Notes: generated from the letters alone by a model not told the origin. Numbered from the stretch's first letter, positions 1 to 12,397 are shown. The stretch is DNA of 64,000 nt from Nageia nagi (GCA_050084985.1 JBITNC010000001.1:57784001-57848000), one strand, 5' to 3'. Numbers and translations are program-made.

Positions 1-819
1 GGCACTAAGTGTGGTTTTTAATGGTCCATAATGCCATGGTGATATGCTCTAGCTACATAATTTGTATATCCTTTTCCCCATACAAGACCATGATCATGAT
101 AATAAAGTGGGAGAAGATAGGTTTAAATAATGAGATCCCATAAAACTTCTTCTTAGAAATGAGATTGAGAAAAAATAGTTAATCAATTTAAGGGATATTT
201 ATCTCTATCTTTTGTGACCACCTTCACACTAGCCTAGGACTTTATAGAATATGGATGGAAAAAGGCTTTGTACATCATTGTTCTAAATTTTATTTAACTC
301 AAATTTAGTTAGGGGATCTAGGGCTTTGATCAATTTAGGGTAAAGATCATATCCTTCCCATAAAAAGGGTACAATGAAATCTATTTCATATAATAAATCC
401 CATAAGGAATTATCTTCGATATTTTCAGCTTTAGAGGATTTTAATTTCAAGTCTACATGATTTTCTAGCAAATTTGTTTCAAATAAATTCTCATTTATAT
501 CATGTATTGTACTCTAAGGTACCAAAGACTTACCCATTTAGATGAAAACTACATATATGAGATGGAAAATCATATTCAAAGGAAAGAATGTTGAAAGCTA
601 TAAAAATGCTAAGCTCTCAATCATCCAAAAATGTGATGGTAAAATGAATAAGGCACAAACTTCAAATGAAGTTAAAAAATGAATTTAAAATGTCTAACTA
701 CCCTAATTAATGCAAATATGCACCTCAAAAACTATGTGTAGGAAAATTTGAAGTTAAATATATACATATAATACAACTAATGCAGTTAACATGCGATGTA
801 TAAATTTAAAAGCTGGCCA
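1..819 (-). mobile_element. 3' untranslated part of Ty3/gypsy element 1 (minus strand)
   Basis: AT-rich DNA downstream (minus-strand sense) of the integrase of element 1. No conserved protein could be read in either strand, and no copy of the LTR at 12398-13815 is recognisable here, so the 3' LTR should lie left of the window. A short minus-strand open stretch at 283-471 resembles nothing known to me. Confidence 0.5.
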
Positions 820-1481
820 TTAATCATGATCAGAAGGCTTCAAAATCTACTCCCTCCAATTCAAATGTGTTATTCCAAATATTTTTGATAATGTAATTTT
901 GTCCAAACCACCAAAAATCAAACTTCTAATGGTGCCTAGGCTTGGTGCAATTTTTGTCCCATTTAAGAACTAAATCACTAGGATTGAAAGAAACATTAGA
1001 TGTATACCTTTTATCAAACCATTTATTTACCATAATATTTCTCTTTTGGATTTCTCTACATGAATTCTCCTAAATCTCATCTAAGTAGATAAGACCAAAC
1101 ATCCTTACCTATAATGGGTCTGCATCATTCATATCATACCAATTTAGCAATTGTAATGTTGGTAACTCAATGTGAGATGATAATATAGCTCTTTTCCCAT
1201 AAATAAGAATGTAAAGAGAGTTTTTGATGGAAGATTTATAAGTGATCTGATCCACCAATAATGCAAGGTTGAGCTTCTTATTCCAATCTCTTTGATTTTC
1301 ATCCACTTTCCTCTTCAAGATCCTTAATAGATTCTTATTTATTAACTCAGCTAATCCATTACCTTAAGGGTAATAATTGGAAGAAGTTTTCTAGTAAACA
1401 CCATACTTAAGAGAAAAATCTGAAACTCTAGCTCCCAAAAATGTTGGATCATTATCTAAAATAACTATTTGTGGGATACCA
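820..1481 (-). pseudogene. Ty3/gypsy integrase, C-terminal two thirds (element 1)
   Basis: The 3' part of a Ty3/gypsy integrase, which joins retrotransposon cDNA to the host chromosome. Reading right to left, the frame shows the second catalytic Asp in a VILDNDP context near 1455, the NYYP...GNGLAE block carrying the catalytic Glu near 1370, the conserved WNKKLNLAL segment near 1270, then YGK.AIL and the ELPTLQLLNWYD block at 1109-1200. A basic C-terminal module (WFDKRYTS, then DLVLKW) follows at about 930-1025. Stops replace expected Gln codons (TAG near 1390 and 1365). The N-terminal zinc finger and first catalytic Asp lie at 7012-7350 because a LINE splits the gene. It is dead, and family assignment is firm from motif order. 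Confidence 0.85.
1466..1481. repeat. Left target-site duplication of LINE 1
   Basis: The 16-mer tatttgtgggatacca here recurs as tatttatgggatacca at 7012-7027, one mismatch. The two copies sit exactly where the integrase frame breaks and resumes, and the right copy directly follows a poly(A) run, as expected for target-primed reverse transcription. Confidence 0.88.
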
Positions 1482-1984
1482 TTTATGATATAGTCAAAAA
1501 AGCATATTGAATCCAATGAAAACTAACACATAAAATTGAGAGATATTTCTTGATAGCTTGACTCAGTGAGCTAAAATATGAGCAAGAAAAATAGGTTTGA
1601 AAATATCAAATGAGAGTGAAGTTATAATGCCTATTCTGGGGGGTCCCTTAGCCCCCCAATATCTACCTCCTATCATTACCATTGAAAAGGAGGATCCCAT
1701 ATATAACCATCAAAAATCATCATTCAGGGACACTATTTAGACTAGGAGCTCTAATGTGTAGTGCTCTACTAGCTTTAAGTAGTCTCATAAGTGCATTCAT
1801 TGCTAAGTACAAGACCCCACTAAAATAGAAAGTGGATTCCTAAAAGCAAAGGAAGAAATACCCCATGTGTACATAAGAAGCACAAGGGTTAGTAACAAAA
1901 TTTAGCTCTCCAAGAATCAAGGATTCATTTGTCAATTTCTTGGCTATTATATTCAACCATATGCAATAGAAGTCTAGGTCCATC

Positions 1985-2960
1985 ACACTTGAGAGACAAA
2001 GGGGATCTAATAGTCAACCATTACTCAAATGGGTACTTCCTTATTACTTTCACTATAGAGGATGAAAAAGATGCCATATTTTAGGGTGGCCCTTGGTTCT
2101 ATGGAAAAGCTAAGCTATTTATGAATCTTGGGCATCGATGTTTCAAATCAAGTGATGAAACATGAATGGTTTCTCTAGTATGGGTTTGCTTACTAGATTT
2201 CCCATGTGAGTACTAGTATGAAGAGGTGATTGAGAAAATGATTCAATTGGAAAATTTTTGTTTACTTTGAACTACACTCTAGAGATAAAATCTAACTCAT
2301 ATGCTAAGATCTATACCTAACTAGATCTCCAAGCCCCTCTTCCAGCCCAATTCTATCTCTATTTTTGGATGATGAACTGGTTTGGGAATAGGTCATGGAC
2401 TATAAAAAATACCATTCATATGTTGAGTATGTGTAGAATATGGTCATCTTCATATTGTTTTCCCCTTGTAGTAGCTAAGATGAACCAATATAAGCCTCAA
2501 AAAATGGATTCAAATAGCTAAAAGGAAGAAATAACTCAGGTAATTATCTAGCACCCACATTTGGTTCCTTTCCAAATTCATCCAAATAAAAAGAAATCAA
2601 AGAAATAATGAATACCCTAATCCCTTAAATGTTTTTGCAAACTAATGAATCTCAATAGGATTCATATACCCTCCAACACCATCCAATCCATCAGCATCCA
2701 TGTTAGAAATCCAAAACCCTACTCCCTTCCCCCAATCACCAACCCATTTTCCTCCACATTCAAACAACCCCAACTAACCTTACTATAGTGAACTAGTATG
2801 CTACAAACACTCCACTCCAAGAGATGAATCTGAATATGGTGAATGCTCCTCCCTAAAATCACCCAGACCTTAACCCCTAGTAGTAACCACTACCTAGTTA
2901 TCACTTCAAATCTTAAATCAATAATAGGAATACCCCTGAACAAATAACCAATACCCTAAA
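1985..2960 (+). pseudogene. LINE ORF1 remnant (DUF4283-like RNA-binding protein)
   Basis: ORF1 of plant L1 elements encodes a nucleic-acid chaperone that packages LINE RNA. Here a readable stretch has the family hallmarks: GGPWFYGKA.LFM near 2090-2125, SDET..VSLVWV.L near 2150-2195 and a YEEVIEK block near 2215-2235. The C-terminal part (2350-2960) is Pro/Asn-rich and poorly conserved, and I could not find a CCHC knuckle. Several TAG/TAA stops interrupt it. Domain call is good; exact ends are uncertain. Confidence 0.7.
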
Positions 2961-3109
2961 AAATCCCAGTTCAAGGATTCAAAAATGAAAGGGATGGAAG
3001 ACTAATTAAGCCACCCTCAAAAATAGCTCATGAAGATATTGAAGAGGGATCCTAATCCCAAATAGGCATGCTCTTGGAAGCTAAAAATATTCAAAAGGTA
3101 TCTCAATGA

Positions 3110-6100
3110 AATACATCACATGGAACACATGGGGTCTCCATTCTCCTGACACTTTAGGAATGGCAAATTTGCTATTCCACATATAAAAACCTAGAGTCAT
3201 GATGATCCAAGAAACATAATCTTATGATTAATCATCTACCTAAAAATAATTTTGATGTTATAGATCATTCGCATCTAGCCTAGAGGATTGGTGACTTTTT
3301 GGGATAGTACTAAGCTTGAATGTACCTTGGTCCACTCTAACTCCTCCTAGATAGCTTGTAAAGCTTGCAACCTACCAACTGGATAACTCTTTGTCCTAAT
3401 AAATATATATGCTCTTTATAATAATGAAATCAAAAAGGTTTTATCAAATTAGATTTCAAATTGGTTAACCATACATGATGCCCTTCCATGCATCTTAGGT
3501 GGTGACTTCAATGCCATCAAGTATGAAGGACTTCAACTCCTTCATTCATGACCAATAGTTGTTTGAACCTACTTGTGCTAATGGCTTATAATCATGGTCA
3601 AATAAAATGCAAGATGACCAAGCAATCTAAGAAAATTTGGATCACTTTATAGTCACCTCAAACTTGTTAGAAAATGAACACATTGGTCAATTAGAAATCC
3701 TTCCTTATGGAGGGTTTGATCACTAGCTGATTGCTATGGTTGATGAGATCCCTCCAAAAATGATTGTTTCACCCTTTAGTTTTCAAAAAATGTGGCTCCA
3801 ACATGAGGATTTCGATGATCTATTAAAGGAATGGTGGATGGAAGAAAATGAGGTCTTTGGTACTACTATGTACATATTCCCTACAAAATTATAGCATCTA
3901 AAATAGAAAATCAAAGCTTGGATTAAGCACTCTTTTAGCAATGTAAATGAAAATAGAACCTTGTTGGAGGAAAAATTGATTTAAATTGAAACCAAGTTAA
4001 TCTTAAAATAATAATATGGGCTCATAGAGCAAGAACACCAACTACTTCAACAACTTCAGAAAGCTTGCCTAATTGAGGAGACAATGTGGAGGTAGAAATC
4101 AAGAATCTAATGGTTGAAGGAAGGTGAACAAAATACAAAATATTTCCATCTCACTATCTTGATCCATATATCTCACATTAATATCATAGCTCTTGACACT
4201 CCTAAAGGTTAGTATCTTACTAATTATGCTGAAATAGATAGCCACATTGTGCCTTTTTTTCAAACTCTCTTATCTAAGACAAATTTCCTAAGACATTCTA
4301 CCCAAGAGTAGCTACTTTCCCACATTTTGGAGCTAATATTTTCCCACCATAATAAAATTTTAATTAGACCAATTAGTGAAGTGAAAGAAAAAATTACACT
4401 ATTTCCAAATGAAGCCCCTATGGCTCTCCTGGTCCTAATAGTTTCCCTCCTAGCTTCTTGCAACACTTTTTGCCTCTCCTTAAATATGAAATTGTATCTA
4501 TAGTCCAAGAATCTTTTCAATCTAAATAAATGCTTTGCAGTATCAATCATACATTTTTTTCTTAATTCCAAAGCTTAGGTGTGCTAAAAATATTACCTCA
4601 TTTCATCTTATCTATTTATGCAATTCCATTTATAAAGTAATTTCAAAAGTAACTACTATCATCTCCAAATTTTACTCTTGGACATCATATCAAATTAATA
4701 AAAAGCTTTTGTAAAAGATCCCTATTATTGGATGGGGTTGTTCAAGTTCATGAGCTAATTCAATCTATTAATTGCCATAAAAATAAAGGTATATTGTTAA
4801 AATTAGACATGGCAAAGGCCTTCATCAAGGTGAACTAGGATTTCCTTTTGCAAATTATGGAAAATCTTGGTTTTGAGGCCTAATGGATAAATTGGATTTT
4901 TTCTCTCATTGAAGGACCACATTTTTCAATGCTTATCAATGGTAAATCCAAATGTTTTTCAAAAGCACTAGGGGTCTATGTCAAGGGAATCCCTTATCCC
5001 CATATCTCTTTATTATCCTCTTTGAAGTGTTGGGTAGATACTTGAAAAATTTGCAAGCCATAGGAAAGATCCATGGACTACAAATCATAGGTAACACTCC
5101 TCCCATCACTCATTCTTAGTTCATGGATGATAACATGCTTTTGATCTACCCCCAATATCATGATATCATCCTCCTCAAGGAATTCCTACATTGTTATGAA
5201 ATGGATTTAGGACAAGATATCAATAGATCCAAATCTATAATCTACAACCTAACATTTTAGCTTATTAATTGTCCCAAATCAGCCAATGGATAGGCATGAT
5301 AATTGGAATGCTCCCTAGTACCTATCTTGGGATTAATGTAATAATGGGTGGTAACTTTAGAGGCTTTTGGGAATTTTGATAGAAATAATGCAAAGTGAGA
5401 TGAACTCATAAAAGGTAAAATGGACTCTCTACAGCTAGAAGAATCACAAATATTAATGCAATATTGGGCACAATTCCAATTTTTTGGCTCTCAGCTTTTT
5501 GGTTCTAATTTTTTATGGCATGGTGTTTCTAAGGTTCATAAAATCCATCTTGTGGCTTACAATTTCCTATGCCAACCTAAATCAAGGAGTCAATTGGGAA
5601 TCAAAACCTTACACAATATGAATGTAGCCCTTTTAGGAAAGCTTGTATGGAGGATTAACATTGACCATATTCAATAGTGGATTCAAGCCATCGGCTCTAA
5701 GTATCTTGATGATCTCTCTCCTGAGCACATATTTACTACAAAAAATATTTCATGAGGTTCAACCTATTTGGAAAGGCTTAAGAAAAGCTAAGTGATTATA
5801 TTGTAATTCCTAAAGTGGAGAATTGGCTTAGGGTGCAAGGTGGACTTCTAGGAGGATTCTTGGTTGCTTCCTATCCCTCTTATTTCACTAAAATCCTTTC
5901 AAAACTTATACTCTTACCTCAAATCCCATTGGGATGATAAAGTGTTCCACTATTAGACTTGGATACCAATAATGGACAACAAGATAAGAAGATAGAGATC
6001 TTTTGTATATTTGTCTCAGGAAATGCTACAAGAAGCCAACAACCTCATATCCCTATAGGAAGTCCATGGTTTGGATGACATAGAGAGGGAAGACTTGCTA

Positions 6101-6700
6101 ATCTACACCCTAAACTCTAAAGGCAACTACTCATTAAATTTGGCATTTAGGACTACACTCCAAGGAGCCAACTCTCCCTATCCACCCTCAATTTGGATGT
6201 AGGTGTGGAATTCAAAGGCTTGGCCCAAAGTGTCATTTTTCTTATGGTTGTCAGTTCATAATAAATTCTTATCTTGGGAATAGTTGTTGAAGTGAGGCTA
6301 GGTTGGACCTGGGTATTGTGTATTATGCAACTCTGATGATGAAATAGGACTCCACCTATTGTTGTTTTTCCCCTACTTAGTTTTATTATGGGGGAAATTA
6401 TTAGATTATGGCTCAAGTCCTTGGGTCACACCTCATTAAATCAAATTTCTACTACAGTATTGGGAATCTCCCTTTAAAAGTAAACCCTTCCAAATCCTAT
6501 GGCAAGTAGCCCTTGCTATGCTCATTTGGTCCATATGGTTAGAGAGAAACAACCAAATATTTAATAGACACTCAATGGACATTGAGAAATGCTAGCTCAA
6601 ACTTGAAAAATAACTATCTCATATTTTGGATGTAGCATTTTCTATTACATCAATACTACACAAGGTGATTCCCTATTTTTCTCACTAGCCCATAATTCAC
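3110..6700 (+). pseudogene. LINE ORF2 remnant: endonuclease, reverse transcriptase, zf-RVT
   Basis: ORF2 nicks target DNA and reverse transcribes LINE RNA. Visible in order: TWNTWGL start of the AP-like endonuclease near 3120, IQET near 3205, the GGDFNAIK catalytic block near 3500, WLKEGEQNTKYFH near 4110-4145, the RT block KLDMAKAF near 4800-4825, and FMDDNML near 5120-5140 where YADD is usual. A block at 5420-5677 (FLWHGVSKVHKIH...LALLGK-like) matches the region after RT. A zf-RVT domain follows at 6120-6420 (NSKAWPKVSFFLWL), then IWLERNNQIF near 6530. Stops and frameshifts are abundant. Confidence 0.83.
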
Positions 6701-6999
6701 CATAGATGGATGTTGGTACACACAAAGCTAGCTATAGAAACTACTCCCACCTCTTCATAATAGGGCCATCAATATAGATTTACAACCATATTAACTTCAA
6801 CTCTTAGCTTCACAATGACTTCCCAAAAAGATGTGAAGGCAATAACTCATACAATGATCTTATTTCCCCATGGAATGGCATTGAACAAGACTTCCTAACT
6901 TGTGAACTAAGCCATATGATATCCTATTTTTTATATTCTTATCAACTTTCATATGTACACACCTTATTTATATTATAATATAAGCTTTTTTCACCTACC

Positions 7000-7027
7000 A
7001 AAAAAAAAAAATATTTATGGGATACCA
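7000..7027 (+). repeat. LINE 1 poly(A) tail and right target-site duplication
   Basis: A run of 12 A (7000-7011) is followed directly by tatttatgggatacca (7012-7027), the partner of 1466-1481. Confidence 0.88.
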
Positions 7028-7400
7028 AATCTTGTAATAATTCTCTCCATAAAAGATATGATTGTGTCTTGATCTTGATATTTAGTAGCATAGGCTTCTG
7101 TACATATCATAAAATAGTCTATAAGTATCAATATGGATATAGCTTTGGATGAAGAATCTAGGTTGATCATGCCCATAAAATCGAGGACCCATTGCTAAAA
7201 ATGCTCTTTTGCTATGAAAGGTTGCAATGGCATAGTTTTCATTCTTCTCCTTCCTGCAAATTTGTGACATTTATCATATTATTTAGTAATTTGAAATGAA
7301 TCTATGTATAAGGAAGGCCAATAAAAACCTACCTATAAAATCTTTACAACAATGGTGTAACCTAAATAGTATCCTTCAAAAAATCTAGAATGGAATTCCT
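7012..7400 (-). pseudogene. Ty3/gypsy integrase, N-terminal part (element 1)
   Basis: The minus strand reads the end of the zinc-binding region (CHKFAGRRR) near 7255, then PLQPFIAKEHF and WVLDFMGMI (first catalytic Asp) near 7175-7200, then a D.F.K.TEAYATK-like block and RFGIP at 7022. RFGIP joins directly to GIPQIV at 1480 once the LINE and one duplication copy are ignored. The longest open stretch on this strand (7082-7270) is in another frame and is only a shadow. Confidence 0.82.
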
Positions 7401-8880
7401 TTAGAACTTTAGTAACCTTCTCCAAATGAATGCATCTCAATAGCATCCCATCATGGCCCTTTTTGTATAATACATGATCTATCTTACAATAATTAAGAGA
7501 ATTTAATTTGAACCTTCTTCTCTAAGATGCATTGAGTCTAGATGGTAGTTTACCACTATCAAAATATATACAAAGTTGTGTTATCTAATCTTTTGGTTCT
7601 TTCAAAATTTACAAAAGTTCTTCATTTTCATCTTCCACTTCAATAATCATGATATGTTAAGAGCTCTGATATTCATCCAACTATTTTTAAATAACTCTCC
7701 TCTTAATGACCTTATTAGAATAGATTTCAACATCATACTTTAAAATATTTGTAATCCATCCAGCCTTACCAAAATCCATCTCACCTTGTACAATGTAACT
7801 TCTAACATCAGGATGAATGGTAAGCACTATTATTTTTTTATGAGAAATGTAGTCTTAAAATTGTTAATAGATTTAATTATAGTGAACACCTATTTTTCAG
7901 TGAATCCAAACTTTTCCTCATCCTCATGTAGATTTTGTATGAAGAAGGCTATATGGTGTTCATCATGATTATCTTCCTTCTATGTTAGAACTTCTACTAT
8001 GCTCTTTTTGCTCCATAAGTATACATGATAATTCTTTTTAGCAATCGATATTATTTAAAACTAGAGAAAACATAATGGTATATTTTATCTATTCAAAATT
8101 TATAACTCATTTTGTTGTCCACTTGAATGGATCTTTATCTTTAAGTAATTTTGTAATTGGCTAGACAATTATAGAAAAGTCTTGGATGAACCTCCTTACA
8201 AAATTAATCTAACTCAAAAATTATTGCATCTTCTTGATATTGGAAGGAAAAGTGAGCTTGGAAATAGCTTCTACTCTCTCTAGATCAATTGAGAATCCAT
8301 ATTTTGAGATTACATGTCCAAGCAACTTTCCTTAATCCACTGCAAATATGGATTTCTTTGGATTTAATGATATTCTAAATTCTTGATATTTTTGAAAAGT
8401 TTCCCAAAGATGTTGCAAGTGTTTCTTCTTTCCTTTTGAGAAAAATGTGATATCATCTTAGTAAACTAAAACTATTTTGTTGATAAACTCACCAAATGCA
8501 TGGTCTATATCTCTTTTAAAAGTTTTCCTAACATTAGCATTCATTGAAAAGTGAATACACCCTACTTTGTGGTGAATGTTGTTTTATGTTGATCTTCATC
8601 TTTCACCCACATCTGGTTGTATCCAAAGAATCCATGAAGAAAGGAAAAACACTCTAATCCTACAATAATATATAGAATTTTTTCCATAGGATGCAAGGGA
8701 TAATTATCTTTAAGTGAGGCTCTATTACAATTCCATAAATCTACACACAACCTGATATCTCCATTCGTCTTCTTGACTAGCACTAATTTAGCCACCCAGG
8801 TAGAATGTCTGATGAGATATATGATTTGAACTTGAAATATATTTTGAATTTCCTATTTCATTATCACTTCAATTTTAGGA
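7400..8880 (-). pseudogene. Ty3/gypsy reverse transcriptase and RNase H (element 1)
   Basis: Polymerase and RNase H that make retrotransposon cDNA. Minus-strand motifs in order: VIQHTIEL near 8940, LVKKTNGDIRLCVDLWN near 8750, LKDNYPLHPMEKIL near 8700, FLHGFFGYNQM near 8640, EDQHKTTFTTK near 8570, the catalytic box as VY*DDIT near 8450 (a stop replaces the residue before DD), SLNPKKSIFAVD near 8360, and KLLGHVISKYGFSIDLERVEAI near 8290. RNase H is much weaker (IAFFIQNL near 7930). At least ten stops interrupt it. Upstream is a separate RNase-H-like domain, downstream the integrase. Confidence 0.85.
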
Positions 8881-9351
8881 TTTACTATTCTCTATTTTAA
8901 CCAAAAAGGGATTACCCCTTTCACTAGCTCAATGGTGTGTTGGATAACATCATTATTGAACACCTTTAAATCATCATAGCTCCATGCTATGATACTAGCA
9001 AACTCCTTCATTATTTTATCTATCTCAAGAATTTCAACTTGATAACTTTATTATAAGTTATTTCTAACTCTTTTAAGTTCTTTAGAGATGCTAAAATATT
9101 TTCTTTTCTTAATTGATCATCTCTATAAAGAGATTTTCAAATGCAAAAATACCTCTAGGAAAAGTATTAATTTTCAACTATAATATATCCTCATCTCTGA
9201 AAGCCTCAACCAACGACTCTTGGCTATTTGAGTATAATAGTTTTATAACCAATAAAACATTAATGTGCTTATCATCATCAATAACTTACCAAAAAAAGTC
9301 ATTATCTAGGATAAGAGGCTTGAAAATTAGTTGAATACCTTTCTTCCTTAT

Positions 9352-9790
9352 CTAGTGATGTGCAAGATCAAAACTTGATCCCTTTTGAGCTAAGGCATCA
9401 TCTTCACAATTTTGATCCATAGGGATTGCAATAAAGTTGACAAAATTGAAATTATCCAATAGTTCCCATACTCTATTTCTATATTTTTTGAAATAATGAT
9501 GTTTCATTGAACACTCATCCATCACTTGATTGATAATCAACTCTAAATCACCAAAAATGGTTAAACATTTTAGCTTCAACTTATTATCTTATTACAACCC
9601 TAAGCATAGAGATTCATACTCTACTAAATTATTTGTATAACTCTAATTTAGATGGAAAGCATATTTTTTTGTTTCACCAAAAGGAGATCTCAAAACAACC
9701 CCAACACAAAAACCATTCTTAGACTTAGCCCCATCAAAATGCATTTGTACACAATTCATGTTCCCCTAGTTCTTGAAGGGTAAGGGCTAA
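9352..9790 (-). pseudogene. Archaeal-type RNase H-like domain upstream of RT (element 1)
   Basis: The minus strand reads HFDGAKSKNGFCVGVVL, then TNNLVEYESLCLGL, then KCLTIFGDLELIINQV, then IPMDQNCEDDALAQ. This is the pattern of the RVT_3/archaeal-type RNase H fold (D..GA.., E, GDSELV, and a final D), so the catalytic Asp, Glu and Asp positions are still visible. It lies between the protease (9930-10390) and RT (8880), so the element has a second RNase H placed 5' of RT. Two or three stops interrupt it. An unrelated host RNase H insertion is unlikely because the frame order is continuous with the protease side. Confidence 0.78.
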
Positions 9791-9924
9791 AATATCTATG
9801 ATATATTAAATAATTACATAAGTACCCATGCTCTTTCTCTCAATTTGATTGATTATAAGTTCCAAAACTAAACCTACATAGTTTAACTCCATCTCAACAT
9901 TATTTGTTAACAAGGCCTTCTTGC

Positions 9925-10390
9925 TAATCATATTAACTTGGGGGAGTTTCTTAGTGAGAAATCTATAGTTGGCTCATTGATAATATTAAATATTATATTC
10001 TTGAAAGGAATAGACATATATGAATAATACATAGCTAAGTATCCTCCTAGTTTGAATGTAAATTTTCTAGATAAGCACAAACCAAACATAGGGGGGAGGT
10101 CTACAACTATGATATTTTGGATGATTGAATTCCCTAAATACCTATCAAGTTTCATTGGGATATATTTAACTACACTAAGTATTTTGATATTTATTACATC
10201 TAACCAGAGAATTATAGGGCATTATCTAGTGTACATAAGTCTAATACAATTAGATACTTTTTTGTACATGATTTTCATGGATGCCCTTGAATCTATCATG
10301 CAATTATGGATAATATGTCCTTTTAATTCAAAGGTAATGTAAAATACCTCGAAGTTTTACAGTTGCATCCAAATTGCAATTCTAGCTATC
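9925..10390 (-). pseudogene. Retroviral-type aspartic protease (element 1)
   Basis: The protease that matures Gag-Pol. The minus strand reads ITFELKGHIIHNCMIDSRAS near 10290-10340, where the active-site DSGA motif has become DSRA (a G-to-A type change), then LDRYLGNSIIQNIIVVDLPP and FGLCLSRKFTFKLGGYLAMY at 9990-10150, a block typical of the end of this protease in plant Ty3/gypsy elements. It sits between the Gag zinc-knuckle region and the RNase-H-like domain. Confidence 0.78.
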
Positions 10391-11250
10391 ATCTCCTTTA
10401 GTATGTATCAATAATGTTTCCTTCAATAGGTCCATATGTTTGGTTATGTCCAAGGTATCAAAGAGTGATGCTCTTGATCGTATCTTCTTCAACTCATCCA
10501 TAATATTGTATGAAGTAATACAAGAAGAAATTTCTTTTGGATATTTTATTTTATAGGATTGGGCTACTTCTTCTCTTTGGGACCTTGTTAGAGATGAGAA
10601 TATAAATGTCTTAGTGAATTTCTTTCTTTCTTAGATTATAGGAGAATCAATGGGCTAAGTGGCTAGTTATTTTCTTAGAACTTAGTTTTTTAGTAAAATC
10701 TTATCTATAGCCATAGATTCAACAATGGTCCTCTTTTATGGTAACTTAGAGTGAGAATTAAATGGTTTTTGAGTGGGATTAATTGGATGAGATTGTATGT
10801 GCCTTTGGGGCTAAAACTATTTGAATGTAGATCTAGTTTCAGTCATTCTATCAGATGGTTCTAGTGGAATCATGAGATTAGGTTTTGATGTTGCTTCATA
10901 TACATAGTAATTAGTATTCACTCCACCATTTGTTTCTAATCTTATTTGGTGCTGGTAGATAGGACACAAATATTGGATATGAGATTCATTATAGGCTCAA
11001 CACCAATCTTGATTGGGGGGAGAATCCTCTAGGGACATATAAACTCTATCTATCCTAGGGATATCCCTTGGTGGTGGTTGTTTCTTATCTTTGAAAACTA
11101 AGGGATATTTCCTCCACTTTCCTCCATTGTATCTATAATCATCCCTTCAGTCATCTCTTCAATCATCTCTTTGATCATAACTCTAATCATAATAACCTTA
11201 TCTTTGGGTTCCCTTTGTTAAGCTATCTTCTGATTTGACAAAGTTCTTAC
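10390..11250 (-). pseudogene. Gag C-terminal / knuckle and linker region (element 1)
   Basis: The minus strand shows a knuckle-like stretch (WC.AYNESHIQYLCP at about 10965-11015, one Cys changed to Tyr), preceded by an Arg/Asp/Tyr-rich segment of repeated RDD units (about 11130-11200) and followed by a long low-conservation linker to the protease. Multiple stops. The call rests on position plus the Cys/His pattern. Confidence 0.55.
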
Positions 11251-12300
11251 TAGGGATTTCAACTCAAAAATATTTATTTGATTGGCATTTTGTTGGTATA
11301 GATTACTAGTGGGAGTAGGTGTAGGAAGTGCTAATTATGGCACATAAGCTATTAAGGCAAGATGTGGTTGCAGAGAAGTCAAATCAAGTTGAGGTTGCAG
11401 TATCAACAACTACAATGATGATAACTTAGGGGTTGGAGTTATAGGTAGAGGAGTATAAGCTTGTACCAAGGGTTACATGGAAGATGAGGGTGCAAATATG
11501 AGAGGTGCAAATACTCTAGCATGAAGCTTTACCACTATAATGAGTGCATCTTTAGCTTCTAAAATAACCTTATAAATATATGGAAACTATTATTGTCCAA
11601 TCATATGAATCTTGGAGGATAGATCTAGAGTGAAAACTCTAAGGTAGAACATCAAATCCATAGAATAATATGGCCTCATAATTGAAGGCACTCTAGCTTA
11701 AGATTTTACAATATAAGGCTAAAATAAGAAACATTCTCCATAATATGTCTTTGAATAATAGTAAACTCTAATAGTAATGAGTAGGGATCACCAATCTTGT
11801 TAAATTCAAGAATGAGGGTTTCTGCAAGTTGAGCCCACCTAGAAATGGAATTGGCTAGGAGCAATCTATACCAATGCAAAAAATTACTAGAGAGAGATAT
11901 GGTTAGTAATCTAAGCATTACATATTCATAAACTATGTCATGTTGCTTAGCCATTTCTACAACATCTTGATAATGTTTATAAGTAATCTTTTAATAACCA
12001 TACCAACTTTGCAAAGATTTTGTAGCTATCTATAGAATCTCATGGGGATTTGCAATCTAAAGAGCTCCAAAAGAGTTTTATTATGGGTAAATAAGAGGTG
12101 TAGTAGCTTGTTGAGTCATCAAAAGAAGATTGACTATGTTCCTTCTATTAAAAGGTAGAATAGAATTTAATGTAGGAGTCAAAATATGAGTAAGATATGT
12201 AAGAGATTTGGATTTCCTAACTAGGTTTTCAACATATCTTTGAGAACCTTTAGTAATAGAAAGCTCTTTGGCTTTTCTAATTTGGGACCTTGTTCTCATA
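11250..12300 (-). pseudogene. Gag of Ty3/gypsy element 1
   Basis: Structural capsid protein. The start is taken at 12298-12300, where the minus strand reads MRTRSQIRKAKELS, a basic N-terminus, about 80 bases downstream of the primer-binding site. The retrotransposon gag domain is clear at 11706-11954: Y.MLRLLTISLS..FLHWY, SRWAQLAE.LILEFN and IGDPYSLLLEFT. A Gln/Thr/Pro-rich segment lies between. Stops at expected Gln codons inactivate it. Confidence 0.78.
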
Positions 12301-12378
12301 ATCAACAAAACTAAAAAAAGTGGAACCTTAAAGGAATTTTTTGGGTTTAAACTTTACAAAAGAAAGAATGGGTTTCAT

Positions 12379-12394
12379 CCAAGCAGAGTCACCA
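12379..12394 (-). other. Primer-binding site, element 1
   Basis: On the minus strand, TGGTGACTCTGCTTGG begins four bases after the presumed LTR end (12398) and 79 bases upstream of the gag start. A TGG start next to an LTR end is the usual form of a tRNA primer site, and similar TGGCGACTC sites occur in Tat-type plant elements. Which tRNA it matches was not determined. Confidence 0.6.
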
Positions 12395-12397
12395 TCA

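Larger units (their letters stand above)
1482..7011 (+). mobile_element. Plant L1-like LINE inserted in the element 1 integrase
   Basis: A near full-length 5.5-kb non-LTR retrotransposon on the plus strand. It has a first ORF with a DUF4283-type block (about 1985-2340), a second ORF with endonuclease (about 3110-3660), reverse transcriptase (about 4150-5300), a conserved post-RT block (5420-5677) and a zf-RVT domain (about 6120-6420). It ends in a run of 12 A at 7000-7011 and is flanked by 16-bp duplications. Every reading frame carries many stops and frameshifts, so it cannot move. It is younger than the Ty3/gypsy element that it splits. Confidence 0.85.
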
